Notes: a model not told the origin generated them from the sequence alone. Positions 35,012-44,528 are shown, numbered from the stretch's first letter. The stretch is 64,000 nucleotides of DNA from Agromyces humatus (GCF_021228295.1 NZ_JAJQPD010000007.1:124001-188000), one strand, 5' to 3'. A program made the numbers and translations.

Positions 35012-35964
35012 GATGCTGATTTCCCGTCCACTCGGTCCCATGCGGCCGCTGCCGCACCGTACAGTTGCGCCGCCCCGCCGAGCTCACCGCGTCGCAGCGG
35101 CAGGTCGGTGAGAACATCGATCAGCTCATCGCGGAACGCGCGCTCCATCGGCAGCCACCACTCCTCGCCGATCCCCGTGACACCGCCGGTGACGACGATG
35201 CATTCCGGGTCCAGGAGCGTCGCGACCCCGGCGAGCGCACGCCCGACTGCCGCGGCGGACTCCTCGAGCGCGCGTCGCGCGATGGCATCGCCGCTGTCGG
35301 CGCGTGCCACGATACGCCGGGCATCCGCGACGGCGGGGTCGCCGCCGAGTGCGAGGTAATGCCGATGCATGCCGATGCCCGAACCGAGCGCCTCGAGGTG
35401 CCCCGGTCGCCCGCACGGGCAGCGCAGATGGTCGGCCCCGGCGATCGGCAGGTGGCCGATCTCGCCGGCGACGTGCCGCGCACCCCGAATCACGCGACCG
35501 CCGACGATGACGCCGGCGCCGACTCCGGTTCCCACAGCGACGACGACGGCATCCGACGCGCCTCGGGCGGCGCCGTACCGCGCCTCGCCGAGCGCGCATG
35601 CGTCGACGTCGTTCTGCACGTGGACGGGAACGGCTCCGACCCCGATGCGCACGAGTTCGTCAGCTACGCGTGCGGCCACCGGCGTGCCCGGCCAGCCGGC
35701 GAACGTGTCGGTCGCGGAGATGATCGCTCCGCGTGGCACGTCGACGACGCCAGCGGTGCCGATGCCCGCCGCACGAACCCGCGCCGGCTCGGTACGGCTG
35801 AGCAGGGTCGATGCCAGGTCGACGATCGTCGCGATGACCGCCCCGGGGCCGTCCGCGGCGGGCGTCGGTGCCGTGGCGGTGTCGAGGATCGTGTGCTCGG
35901 CGTCGACGAGTGCCGCGGCCGTCTTGGTGCCGCCGACGTCGACGGCGACGACGACGTCGACCAT
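35008..35964 (-). CDS. nanK: ROK-family sugar kinase (likely N-acetylmannosamine kinase)
   Basis: 318 residues. VVVAVDVGGTKTAAALVD is the ROK phosphate-binding loop, VQNDVDACALGEARYG carries the catalytic Asp, VVAVGTGVGAGVIVGGRV follows, and EIGHLPI with CPCGRPGHLEALGSG is the zinc motif (C-x-C-G-x2-G-H-x-E variant). Between nanA and nanE, the substrate is most likely ManNAc, giving ManNAc-6-P; glucokinase activity cannot be excluded by sequence. The start overlaps the nanA stop (TGATG). Confidence 0.88.
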   Translation of the reverse strand: MVDVVVAVDVGGTKTAAALVDAEHTILDTATAPTPAADGPGAVIATIVDLASTLLSRTEPARVRAAGIGTAGVVDVPRGAIISATDTFAGWPGTPVAARVADELVRIGVGAVPVHVQNDVDACALGEARYGAARGASDAVVVAVGTGVGAGVIVGGRVIRGARHVAGEIGHLPIAGADHLRCPCGRPGHLEALGSGIGMHRHYLALGGDPAVADARRIVARADSGDAIARRALEESAAAVGRALAGVATLLDPECIVVTGGVTGIGEEWWLPMERAFRDELIDVLTDLPLRRGELGGAAQLYGAAAAAWDRVDGKSAS

Positions 35965-36920
35965 CAGGGGGTCGGCGCGCCGACGAGTTCGAGCGAGTCG
36001 AGGATGCCGCGGATCCGGGCGACGGCCTGCTCATCGAGCGCCTCGATCGGGTGCGCCATCGTCGCGTGGTCGATGATCCCGCGAGCCTGCATCGCCGTCT
36101 TGAAGGCGCCGACCCCGGCGGCATCGGGCGAGCGGCCCGTCGTCTGGAAGACGATCTCGAAGAGGCGGTTCAGACGCTCCTGCTCGGCGCGGGCGGCATC
36201 CCAGTCACCTCGGCCCGCGGCATCCCACAACCGGACGTAACCGGCGGCGTCGACGTTCGCCAAGCCCGGCACGACCCCGTCGGCGCCGGCGAGCGCCATC
36301 GCGTCGACGACCACCTCGTGGCCGGTGAAGAGGCGCAGCGGCCGCCCGGCTTCGGCGTTGGCTGCGATCAGCCTGCGGAACCCGACGTCGTCGCCGGAGG
36401 AGTCCTTGATACCCGCGATGACGCCCTCGAGCGCCAACTCGATGAGCAGGTCGGCGGGCAGCTTCGAGTGCACGCGCACGGGAACGTCATAGGCCCACAA
36501 CGGCACGTCGATGCCGCGTGCGATGGTGCGGAAGTGCTCGGCCGTCTCGTCACGCGAGTTCAGTGCGTAGAGCGGTGCCGTGACCACGATCGCGTCGACG
36601 CCTTCGGCGGTGAGACGCCGCGCGGACTCGATCACCCGCGCCGCCGTCAGCTCGATCGCCCCGGCGATGATCGGCACCCGTCCGGCGTTCGCGCGCACGA
36701 TGGCCTGCACGACCTCGACACGCTGCTGCTCGGTGAGATAGGCGGTCTCGCCCGTGGAGCCCAGCGCGAACAGGCCGTTCACGCCGTCGGTGACGAGGCG
36801 GTCGACGAGGCGCTCGAGCGATGTGACGTCGAGCGAACCGTCGGGCAGGAACGGTGTCGCGACGGGCGGGACGACGCCGGCGAACTGTGCGGGGGCGTTG
36901 GTGGTCGGGGACGTGCTCAT
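35964..36920 (-). CDS. nanA: N-acetylneuraminate lyase-type DapA-family aldolase
   Basis: 318 residues, DHDPS/NAL superfamily barrel. GVVPPVATPFLPDGSLD, FALGSTGETAYLT, the Tyr of AYDVP and the Schiff-base Lys of AGIKDSSGD are all present. Family members share this skeleton. The placement with nanK, nanE and a sugar-acid-type ABC importer makes cleavage of sialic acid to ManNAc and pyruvate the best call. The Tyr motif (YDVPVR) differs from the YNIP of well-known NanA enzymes, so a related 2-keto-3-deoxy acid substrate is possible. Confidence 0.82.
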   Translation of the reverse strand: MSTSPTTNAPAQFAGVVPPVATPFLPDGSLDVTSLERLVDRLVTDGVNGLFALGSTGETAYLTEQQRVEVVQAIVRANAGRVPIIAGAIELTAARVIESARRLTAEGVDAIVVTAPLYALNSRDETAEHFRTIARGIDVPLWAYDVPVRVHSKLPADLLIELALEGVIAGIKDSSGDDVGFRRLIAANAEAGRPLRLFTGHEVVVDAMALAGADGVVPGLANVDAAGYVRLWDAAGRGDWDAARAEQERLNRLFEIVFQTTGRSPDAAGVGAFKTAMQARGIIDHATMAHPIEALDEQAVARIRGILDSLELVGAPTP

Positions 36921-36968
36921 TGGTGGTACTCCGTGTGGTCGTGGGTCAGGTGGTGATGCGCTTCGGGA

Positions 36969-37775
36969 TCAGGTGGTGAGGTGCGGTTCGAGCAGCGAGG
37001 GCGCGGCGCCCAGGAGGGAGCGCGTGTACTCGTCGGTCGGGTCGTCGAACACCTGCTGCGCGGTGCCGAGTTCCACCACGCGCCCCTTGTTCATCACGGC
37101 GATCTCGTCGGACAGGTAGCGCACCGTCTGGATGTCGTGCGAGATGAACACCATCCCGAGGCCGAGCTCGTTCTTCAGGTCGGTGAGCAGGTTCAGGATC
37201 TGCGCGCGCACCGACACGTCGAGCGCCGATGTCGGCTCGTCGGCGACGATCACCTGCGGGTCGAGCACGAGGGCGCGCGCGATGGCGACGCGCTGCCGCT
37301 GCCCGCCCGAGAGCTGGCCGGGAAGTGCGTCGAGCGTGGATGACGGAAGCCCGACCAGTCCGATCAGGTCGCGTACCTTCGCCTCGCGCTGCGCCCGGGT
37401 GCCGATGCGGTGGACCTGCATCGGATCGAGCAGCGCGTCGCGAATCGTCATCCGTGCGTTCAGGGCGGTCGCGGGGTCCTGGAACACGACCGAGAGGATG
37501 CGGCCGAGCCGGCGGCGCACCGAGGTCGTGAACGACCGCACCGGCTCGCCGCCGAACCGCACCTGACCCGAAGTCGGGCGCTCGAGCCCGACGAGCACCT
37601 TCGCGGAGGTCGACTTGCCCGATCCCGACTCGCCGACGATTCCGAGGGTCTGCCCACGGCGCACGACGAGCGAGACGCCGTCCAGCGCGTCGACGTACTG
37701 GCGGTTCCGGAAGGTCGAGTTGCGCGCCTTGTAGCGCACGTGCACGTCCTTCAGCTCGATGACGGATTCGCTCAT
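36969..37775 (-). CDS. ABC transporter ATP-binding protein (OppF/DppF class)
   Basis: 268 residues. Walker [11 protein letters not shown]-loop [10 protein letters not shown], signature [15 protein letters not shown], Walker [14 protein letters not shown]-switch ISHD and the oligopeptide-class tail [14 protein letters not shown] are present. The ATG overlaps the fused subunit's stop (ATGA). It drives the peptide-class importer encoded upstream; with nanA-nanK-nanE downstream the cargo is probably sialic acid, as in SatABCD/SiaEFGI systems. Confidence 0.9.
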   Translation of the reverse strand: MSESVIELKDVHVRYKARNSTFRNRQYVDALDGVSLVVRRGQTLGIVGESGSGKSTSAKVLVGLERPTSGQVRFGGEPVRSFTTSVRRRLGRILSVVFQDPATALNARMTIRDALLDPMQVHRIGTRAQREAKVRDLIGLVGLPSSTLDALPGQLSGGQRQRVAIARALVLDPQVIVADEPTSALDVSVRAQILNLLTDLKNELGLGMVFISHDIQTVRYLSDEIAVMNKGRVVELGTAQQVFDDPTDEYTRSLLGAAPSLLEPHLTT

Positions 37776-39871
37776 CGTCGTGCCCCGATCGGTTCGACCG
37801 GAGCATCGTCGGGATGCCCGGCGTAGTAGTGGTCAGTTCCCTCGATCCGGCGCCGCACCGGAACGACGCCGGTGTTGCGAGCGGGGTCGGATGAGCGCGG
37901 TGCGAAGCGATCGCCCGCAGGGAAGTCCCGCGGCGAGGGGACGACGCCGGGTACCTGGTGGAGTCGAGCTGAACCCGATTCGATCGAAAGCACCGCGCCG
38001 AGCAGACCTCGGGTGTACTCGTGCACCGGCTGCGTCAGCAGTTCGGTCGTCGTGGCCTGCTCGACGACCTGGCCCGCGTACATCACGGTGATGCGGTGCG
38101 CCAGCTCGGCGACGAGCGCGAGGTCGTGCGACACGAAGACCATCGCGAAGCCCAGCTCCTCGCGGAGCCGGTTCAGCAGTTCGATCACCTGTGCCTGCAC
38201 GGTCACGTCGAGCGCCGTCGTCGGCTCGTCGGCGATCACCAGGCGCGGGTCGCGCGTCAGCGCCATCGCGATCAGCACGCGCTGTCGCTGGCCGCCCGAG
38301 AGCTCGTGCGGGTACGACGCCAGCGTGCGCTTCGGGTCGAGGCCGACGAGTTCGAGCAGCTCCTCGGCGCTGCGGGTGCCGCCGCGCGAGGTGAGCTGCT
38401 TCAGCTGCGAGCGGATGAGCATCGCCGGGTTGAGCGAGCTGAGGGCGTCCTGGTAGATCATCGCGATGTCGTTGCCGCGCAGCGCGTTGCGCTCCGACGG
38501 CATCATCGCGAGCAGGTCCCTGCCGTCGAACATGACGCGGCCGCGGATGTTCGCGCGCGGGTCGAGGAGGCCCATGATCGCGAGCGACGTGATCGACTTG
38601 CCGCATCCCGACTCGCCGACCAGCGCCATCGTCTCGCCGGGGCGAACGGTGAAGTTCACGTGGTCGACGACGTCGACGTCGCCGTGGCGGGGGAACGAGA
38701 TGCAGAGGTCCTGCACCTCGAGGAGGGGCGGTGCGTCCGACGAATACACGAGTCGGTCGTGTCGCTCCTGCTCGCGGTGCCTCAACTGGTCCAGCCGCAC
38801 GCTCAGCGGCACGATGCTCGTCGTGACGTGCAGCGCGGATGCCTGATCCGCCCGCTCCTCTGAGAGTGCCGACTCGTCGACGACCGACGCCTCGAGCACT
38901 TCGAGTTCGTCGATCCCCGCGGCGACCTGCTCGGGCGTCGCGCCGTCGTGCAGCGGCGCCTGCGCAGCCTCGAGGTCGTGGGTGGACTCCTCCGTCGAGG
39001 CGGCGTCGGCCGTGAGCTTGCGCGCACGGGGCGAGATCATCGCGTCGGTCATGCCCTCGGAGAGGATGTTCAGGCAGAGCACCGTCAGGAGGATCAGGAG
39101 ACCGGGGAAGAAGGTCGCCCACCAGTAGCCGCTCATCACGAGGTTCCGGCCGTCGGCGATCACGTTGCCCCACGACGGCTCAGGTGCGGGCACGCCGGCC
39201 TGGAGGAACGATAGGGACGCCTCGAGCACGATCGCGTCGGCGACGAGCACCGTGGCGAAGACCAGCACCGGCGCGAGACAGTTGCGAACCACGTGCTTGG
39301 TGATGATCCGGGTGGTGGAAGCGCCCATGACGCGCACCGCCGACACGTAGTCCTCGCCGTACTGGTCGAGCACGTTGGCACGCACGACGCGGGTCAGCTG
39401 CGGGGTGTAGAGGAAGGCGATCGTCATCACGAGCACCGGCAGCGACTGTCCGAACACGGTGACGAAGACCGCCGCGAGCGCGATGCCGGGGAACGACATG
39501 ATGACGTCCATCACGCGCATCACGGTTTCGGAGAGCCACTTGGGCGCGGTGGCGGCGATGGTGCCGAAGACGGCCGCGGCCAGGAGGGCGACGAACGTGG
39601 CGCCGAGACCGATCGTGAGCGAGTAGCGTGCGCCGTACATGAGGCGCGAGAGGATGTCGCGGCCCTGTCGGTCGGTGCCGAACCAGTGTTCCGGGCTCGG
39701 CGGTTGCACGGGCGCTCCGGAGGCCAGCGGATCGTACGGTGCGACGATGGGGGCGAAGATCGCGACCAGCGTCACGAGCACCAGGAAGCCGAGGGCGACC
39801 TTCGCACTGAGCGACAGGCCCGCCAGTCGCAGTCCGGGGGTGGAGAGTTTCTCTGTCAGTTTGCGTCGCAT
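37772..39871 (-). CDS. Fused ABC permease-ATPase subunit (DppC + DppD)
   Basis: 699 residues. Residues 1-290 are a DppC-type permease (TM1 LSAKVALGFLVLVTLVAIFA; HWFGTDRQGRDILSRLMYGAR; EAA-loop VRVMGASTTRIITKHVVRN). A flexible acidic linker of about 95 residues follows. Then comes a DppD-type ATPase from about 385 (Walker A GESGCGKS, signature [23 protein letters not shown]) ending EYTRGLLGAVLS plus a Pro/Arg tail. The frame is continuous. Such a permease-ATPase fusion is known in sialic-acid importers (SatC/SiaG type). It starts one base after the permease stop. Confidence 0.92.
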   Translation of the reverse strand: MRRKLTEKLSTPGLRLAGLSLSAKVALGFLVLVTLVAIFAPIVAPYDPLASGAPVQPPSPEHWFGTDRQGRDILSRLMYGARYSLTIGLGATFVALLAAAVFGTIAATAPKWLSETVMRVMDVIMSFPGIALAAVFVTVFGQSLPVLVMTIAFLYTPQLTRVVRANVLDQYGEDYVSAVRVMGASTTRIITKHVVRNCLAPVLVFATVLVADAIVLEASLSFLQAGVPAPEPSWGNVIADGRNLVMSGYWWATFFPGLLILLTVLCLNILSEGMTDAMISPRARKLTADAASTEESTHDLEAAQAPLHDGATPEQVAAGIDELEVLEASVVDESALSEERADQASALHVTTSIVPLSVRLDQLRHREQERHDRLVYSSDAPPLLEVQDLCISFPRHGDVDVVDHVNFTVRPGETMALVGESGCGKSITSLAIMGLLDPRANIRGRVMFDGRDLLAMMPSERNALRGNDIAMIYQDALSSLNPAMLIRSQLKQLTSRGGTRSAEELLELVGLDPKRTLASYPHELSGGQRQRVLIAMALTRDPRLVIADEPTTALDVTVQAQVIELLNRLREELGFAMVFVSHDLALVAELAHRITVMYAGQVVEQATTTELLTQPVHEYTRGLLGAVLSIESGSARLHQVPGVVPSPRDFPAGDRFAPRSSDPARNTGVVPVRRRIEGTDHYYAGHPDDAPVEPIGARR

Positions 39872-39872
39872 G

Positions 39873-40829
39873 TCACACCGACCTGATGCGCGGGTTGATG
39901 AGGACGTACAGGAGGTCGACGATGATGTTGATCACGACGAACGCGAGCGCGACCGTGAGCGTCACCCCTTGCACGAGATTGGGTTCGTTGTTGGTGATCC
40001 CCTGGAGGATCAGCGTGCCCATGCCGGGCAAGGCGAAGATGATCTCGATGACCACCGCGCCGCCGAGCAGGTATCCGACGCGCAGGCCGAGCACCGTGAC
40101 CGGTGTGATCAGCGCGTTGCGGAAGACGTTGCGGGCGATCACCACGGGCCTGGGCACGCCGGCGCCGACGGCCGTGCGCACGTAGTCGCGGTCGAGCTCC
40201 TCGACCATCGCGGTGCGAACCACGCGCGAGAGTTGCCCGATCACCGGGACCGCGAGCGAGATCGCGGGAAGGGTCATCCGTGCGAGCCACCCTGCCGGGT
40301 CTTCGCTGAACGGCGGGAGTGGGCCCGAAGCGGGGAGCAGGCCGAGCTGGAGGGTGAACAGCTGGATGAGCAGCACGGCGAGCCAGAACGACGGCATGGA
40401 CAGCGAACCGACCGAGAGGACGCGGATGGCCTGGTCGGGCCACCGGTCGCGGTAGAGCGCCGCCGCCACGCCGAGGATCGTCGCTCCGATGACGGCGATG
40501 AACAGGCCCAGGAACGTCAGCTGCAGCGTGACCGGGAATGCGCTCGCTACCGCGTCGCCGACAGGCAGCTGCCTGGCGGTGTACGTGCCGAAGTCGAATC
40601 GCACGAGTCCCGCCATGAAGATGACGTAGCGCACGAGCAACGGCTCGTTCAGCCCGTGCTCCTCGCGGTACCTTTCGCGGTCTTCGACCGACGCACCCTC
40701 ACCGAGCGCGGTGATGGCGGGGTCGACTTGGGAGAAGGACATCACGAAGAAGACGAGGAACGTGATGCCCAGGATCATGAGGGGCAACTGGATGAGTCTG
40801 CGCCCGATCAGTCGGAGCGTGTTCGGCAC
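39873..40829 (-). CDS. ABC transporter permease (DppB class)
   Basis: 318 residues, six helices. RLIQLPLMILGITFLVFFVMS is TM1, and ERYREEHGLNEPLLVRYVIFM is the usual DppB periplasmic region. The EAA loop is YVRTAVGAGVPRPVVIARNVFRNALIT. NLVQGVTLTVALAFVVINIIVDLLYVLINPRIR is the canonical C-terminus. The GTG at 40827-40829 starts MPNTLRLIGRRL. It pairs with the fused subunit to form the membrane pore. Confidence 0.93.
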   Translation of the reverse strand: MPNTLRLIGRRLIQLPLMILGITFLVFFVMSFSQVDPAITALGEGASVEDRERYREEHGLNEPLLVRYVIFMAGLVRFDFGTYTARQLPVGDAVASAFPVTLQLTFLGLFIAVIGATILGVAAALYRDRWPDQAIRVLSVGSLSMPSFWLAVLLIQLFTLQLGLLPASGPLPPFSEDPAGWLARMTLPAISLAVPVIGQLSRVVRTAMVEELDRDYVRTAVGAGVPRPVVIARNVFRNALITPVTVLGLRVGYLLGGAVVIEIIFALPGMGTLILQGITNNEPNLVQGVTLTVALAFVVINIIVDLLYVLINPRIRSV

Positions 40830-40917
40830 GGTCCGTCCTTCCGGCTCGAAACGGGACCGCTACGGTGCGGTCGGAGGGGAGGACCGGGGCGGGACGTCGT
40901 CCCGCCCCGGTCGTGCG

Positions 40918-42507
40918 TCACTGCGCGACGCCGACGTCCAGGAAGGACAGTCCGGTCGTCGGGACAGGGGCGAAGCCGACCAGCTGGTCCGCGCTCCACG
41001 CGGTGGGCAGCTTGCGGTGGAACAGCGGGTACATCGGCACCTGCTCTGAGATGAGGTCGTACGCCTGATTCCAGGACTCCTGCTGCTCGTCACCGGATGC
41101 GGCGATCGCGGTGTCGAAGATCTCGGTGAGCTCGGCGAACTCGGGGCTGTCGGCCCAGTTGAACCGGGTGTTCGGCCACACGTTGTCGCCGTACCACCAG
41201 CGCATCAGGATGTCGGGGTCGTTGCCGAACACCGACGGGTCGCCGGGGGCGAGCATGACCTGGTAGTCACCGGCGTCGACCTTCGTGTACTGCGCGGGGG
41301 TCTGGCCGATGTCGAGGGTCGTGTCGATGCCGATGGCGTCGAGCGACTCCTTGACGAGGGGCGCCACCTCACGGACCCAGCCGGTGTCGGTGGTCAGCAG
41401 CGTGATCGACATGTCGCCGACGCCGGCCTCCTCGAGCAGGCTCTTGGCCTTCTCGGGGTCGTACGTGTACACCGTCGACGCCTCGTTGTAATTCGGGTGC
41501 GACTCGGGCAGGAACGACGTCGCCGGCTCGGCGTTGCCGAGCATGCCCGTCTCGATGATCTTGTCCATGTCGAGCGCGTAGAAGAACGCCTGGCGCACGC
41601 GCGGGTCGTCGAACGGCTCGAGCTTCGTGTTGAACATCATGAACAGGAGGCCGAACGACTGCACCGTCTCGACGTCTGCGGTCGCCTTGAGGGCGTCGAC
41701 GTCGATGTAGGGAACGTCTTCCATGGCCTGGATCGTGCCCGAGGACATCGCGGTGACACGCGCCGCAGGGTCGCTCAGCAGGTTCCAGTTCATGCCGGCG
41801 GCCAGCGCCGGACGGGGACCGTTGTAGTCGTCGTAGCGTTCGAACACGATGGCCTCGTTGGGGGTGGCCGAGATCAGCGAGTACGGACCGCTCCCGACCG
41901 GCTGCGCGCCGAAGGCCTCAGCGTCAGCCTCGACGAGTGCCTTCGGAACGATCTTCACGACACCGAGGCGCTCGTTGAAGAGCGCGAACGGGTACTCGGT
42001 CGTGATCTGCACGGTGTCCTCGTCGACAGCCTCGACCGTGTCGACGAAGTCGACGAAGCTGGCGAAGAAGCCGCCGGTGTCGGGGTTCATGACCCGCTCG
42101 TAGCTGAAGACGACGTCTTCGGAGGTGACTGGGTCGCCGTTCTGGAAGGTCGCGCCTTCGCGAATGTCGATCTCGTAGGTGGTCGCGTCGACCTCCCTCG
42201 GCATGTCGGCTGCCAGGGCGGCGTACGGCTCACGGGTGACGGGGTCGAGATCGACCAGCCCCTCGAAGATGTGCCAGTTCGCCGCGAGCGTGACCGCACC
42301 CGACGCGAGCATCGGGTCGAAGCTGCCGCCGAGTGAATAGGAGATGCCGGCCTCGATCGTGGCCGACGGGTCGACCTCGCTCGAGGGCGCCGCGGCGTCG
42401 TCGTTCTGGGACGCCGGCGTGCACGCGGAGAACGCGACGGTGACGGCGACGGTGCCGGCCAGCGCGGCGGCCCACTTCGCCCGCCCGCGCTTGGGGATTC
42501 GGATCAT
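40918..42507 (-). CDS. Substrate-binding lipoprotein, SBP_bac_5 family
   Basis: 529 residues. The lipoprotein signal ends AFSAC (Cys29), so it is membrane-anchored outside the cell. The family-5 fold shows GISYSLGGSFDPMLASGAVT, FQNGDPVTSEDVVFSYERVMNP, PVGSGPYSL and VRQAFFYALDMDKII. It would capture the substrate for the downstream permeases. Family 5 normally binds peptides, but sialic-acid binders (SatA/SiaE type) belong here too. The ATG at 42507 has TGGAGC upstream. It is the first gene of the seven-gene operon. Confidence 0.92.
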   Translation of the reverse strand: MIRIPKRGRAKWAAALAGTVAVTVAFSACTPASQNDDAAAPSSEVDPSATIEAGISYSLGGSFDPMLASGAVTLAANWHIFEGLVDLDPVTREPYAALAADMPREVDATTYEIDIREGATFQNGDPVTSEDVVFSYERVMNPDTGGFFASFVDFVDTVEAVDEDTVQITTEYPFALFNERLGVVKIVPKALVEADAEAFGAQPVGSGPYSLISATPNEAIVFERYDDYNGPRPALAAGMNWNLLSDPAARVTAMSSGTIQAMEDVPYIDVDALKATADVETVQSFGLLFMMFNTKLEPFDDPRVRQAFFYALDMDKIIETGMLGNAEPATSFLPESHPNYNEASTVYTYDPEKAKSLLEEAGVGDMSITLLTTDTGWVREVAPLVKESLDAIGIDTTLDIGQTPAQYTKVDAGDYQVMLAPGDPSVFGNDPDILMRWWYGDNVWPNTRFNWADSPEFAELTEIFDTAIAASGDEQQESWNQAYDLISEQVPMYPLFHRKLPTAWSADQLVGFAPVPTTGLSFLDVGVAQ

Positions 42508-42585
42508 GATTGCTCCATCCAAATGGTATTGGGGAAACGCCTGGTGAGGACATCGGGGGAGATATCGGACATCAGACATCGTATG

Positions 42586-42609
42586 TGAGTACACTGAAGC
42601 TAGTACTCA
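42586..42609. promoter_or_regulatory. GntR/FadR-type operator
   Basis: TGAGTAC (42586-42592) and GTACTCA (42603-42609) are perfect inverted arms with a 10-nt spacer. They lie between the divergent ABC operon and the GntR gene. A CGGACATCAGACATCG direct repeat flanks them on the left. It is the most probable binding site of the adjacent regulator. Confidence 0.6.
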
Positions 42610-42632
42610 ACGAGTGGAAGGTCAAGCCGGGA

Positions 42633-43382
42633 ATGACGACACGAGACCAGACTGTGACCCAGGTCTTCTCCGCAACCCCCCGTAAGCGGGAGTCGCTGAC
42701 CGACCAGATCAAGGGTCTGATCCTCGCCGAGGGCCTGCGGCCCGGCGAACTCATGCCCACCGAGGCCGAGATCTGCGCCCGCCTCGAAGTAAGCCGTTCC
42801 AGCGTGCGCGAGGCGATGCGCATGCTCGCCGCCCTCGACATCGTCGAAGTCCGACATGGCCACGGCACGTATGTCGGACAGCTCTCGCTCGCGCCGCTCG
42901 TCGAGGGCCTCGTCTTCCGCGGGGTCGTCGATCAGGACGACAGCGTTGCGGCGCTGCGCGAGGTCGTCGAGGTGCGCGAGGCACTCGACCTCGCGATGGC
43001 CGACCAGATCGCCGCGGCCCTCGAGGGCGTCGACGACCCCGAACTCAGCGGGCTCGTCGCCGCCATGGCCGAGAAGGGCGCCCTGGGCGAACCGTTCGCC
43101 GTCGAAGACCTTGCGTTCCACACCCGCCTGCTCGGGTACCTCGACAACACGCTCGTCGGCCAACTCGTCGCCGCGTTCTGGGAGGTCAACACGGTCGTCT
43201 ACCCCATGCTCGGACTGGCGCCGGCCGACGACCTCGCCGACACGGCCCGCGCCCACGGCGCGATGCTCGACGCCGCCGTCGCGGGCGACGCCGAGCGGTA
43301 TCGGCGGGCGGTCGTCGAGCACTACCTGCCCCTGCGGCGGGCACTCGAGAAGGCCGGTGCACGGCGCGCGATCGCCGACTGA
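42633..43382 (+). CDS. FadR/NanR-type GntR regulator
   Basis: 249 residues. A GntR winged helix (RESLTDQIKGLILAEGLRPGELMPTEAEICARLEVSRSSVREAMRML) at about 17-62 is followed by an all-helical FCD ligand domain (LREVVEVREALDLAMADQIA; DLAFHTRLLGYLDN; ARAHGAMLDAAVAGDAERYRRAVVEHY). The conserved metal-ligand Asp/His residues of FCD domains are visible. It is divergent from the uptake/nan operon and is therefore its likely repressor. The ATG at 42633 is chosen; a GTG at 42585 would read through the operator. Confidence 0.88.
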   Translation: MTTRDQTVTQVFSATPRKRESLTDQIKGLILAEGLRPGELMPTEAEICARLEVSRSSVREAMRMLAALDIVEVRHGHGTYVGQLSLAPLVEGLVFRGVVDQDDSVAALREVVEVREALDLAMADQIAAALEGVDDPELSGLVAAMAEKGALGEPFAVEDLAFHTRLLGYLDNTLVGQLVAAFWEVNTVVYPMLGLAPADDLADTARAHGAMLDAAVAGDAERYRRAVVEHYLPLRRALEKAGARRAIAD

Positions 43383-43424
43383 TCCGATGCCCGACGAGCC
43401 CTCAGCAGGTCGGGCACCGCACCG

Positions 43425-44390
43425 TCAGCGGCCGAGCACCTCGCGGAGCGCGCCGAGCGTGAGCAGGTCGTCGTCGACGCCGCCGCCCTCGTGCCCGTTG
43501 TACGGCCACACGGTGACCTGCTTCGGCCCCGCGTAGTTGTTGTAGGCCGCGAACACGGTCGATGGCGGGCAGATCGCGTCCATGAGCGCGGCCGTGATCC
43601 AGATCGGCGCCTGCGCGCGACGCGCGAAGTTGACGCCGTCGAAGTACGAGAGCGTGTCGAGCACCTGATCGGCGCGGTCGCGGTACCAGGCGAGGTACTC
43701 GCCGATCTCGCGGTAGGGCTTCGCGTCGGTGATGACGGTCGCGCGCGGGAAGTCGCAGAGGAACGGCACTCGCGCGATCGCGCCGGCGAGGTCGGGCACC
43801 AGCCCCGCCACCGCGAGCGTCAGCCCGCCGCCCTGGCTGATGCCGAAGATCGCGATGCGCCCCGCGTCGACGAGCGGCAGCTCGCGCGCGGCATCCGTCA
43901 ATCGCACCGCATCGGTGATCAGGCGACGGAAGTAGTACGTGGCCGCGCTCTCGATGCCGCGCGTCATGAAGCCGGGGACCTGCGGACCCGAGCCGACCTC
44001 GTCGGGCGTGGCGCCGCGCGAGCCGCTCCACGCCTGCCCTCGGGTGTCGAGTTCGAGGTGCGCGTACCCGGCCGAGGCCCAGAGCAGGTTCTCGACCTCG
44101 TCGCCACGGCCGCGGCCGTACCCGTGGAACTGCACGACGGTGGGAAGCGGCGCCGACGTTCCGGCCGGCACGCGCAGCCACGCGCGCACGCGCTGGCCGT
44201 TGAATCCCGCGAACGACACGTCGTACACGTCGAGGGTCGTGAGCTGGGTCTCGACGTGCTCGACGGTCACGGCGAGGTCGTGGCTGCGGGCGCCGGCGAG
44301 GGTCGTCGACCAGAAGTCGTCGAAGTCGGCGGGTTCGCGGCCGCTTCCGTGATACTCGCGCAGCTCGGCCTCGGGAAGATCGACGTACAT
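43425..44390 (-). CDS. CE7-family acetyl esterase (cephalosporin C deacetylase/acetyl xylan esterase)
   Basis: 321 residues, alpha/beta hydrolase with the three CE7 signatures: RGQ (117-119), GISQGG with nucleophile Ser185, and HE with His300; Asp271 completes the triad. These cytoplasmic enzymes deacetylate small acetylated sugars and antibiotics. No signal peptide is seen. It ends 42 bp from the GntR gene and lies next to the sialic-acid operon, so removal of O-acetyl groups from imported sugars is a plausible role. Its promoter faces kynA. Confidence 0.9.
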   Translation of the reverse strand: MYVDLPEAELREYHGSGREPADFDDFWSTTLAGARSHDLAVTVEHVETQLTTLDVYDVSFAGFNGQRVRAWLRVPAGTSAPLPTVVQFHGYGRGRGDEVENLLWASAGYAHLELDTRGQAWSGSRGATPDEVGSGPQVPGFMTRGIESAATYYFRRLITDAVRLTDAARELPLVDAGRIAIFGISQGGGLTLAVAGLVPDLAGAIARVPFLCDFPRATVITDAKPYREIGEYLAWYRDRADQVLDTLSYFDGVNFARRAQAPIWITAALMDAICPPSTVFAAYNNYAGPKQVTVWPYNGHEGGGVDDDLLTLGALREVLGR

Positions 44391-44516
44391 GGGGGTGGGA
44401 CCTCTCGTCTCGGTACCGTCATCAAAGCAGACGGCAGGTCACAGAACGCATCGCGACGTCTCTCGACGACGTCGGCTTCGCCGGGTACCCGACCACCCGG
44501 GCGTGACGCGCGTCGG

Positions 44517-44522
44517 TAGGCT
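44517..44522 (+). promoter_or_regulatory. -10 element, leaderless kynA promoter
   Basis: TAGGCT ends 6 nt before the GTG at 44529, with no Shine-Dalgarno. Confidence 0.5.
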
Positions 44523-44528
44523 GAACCC

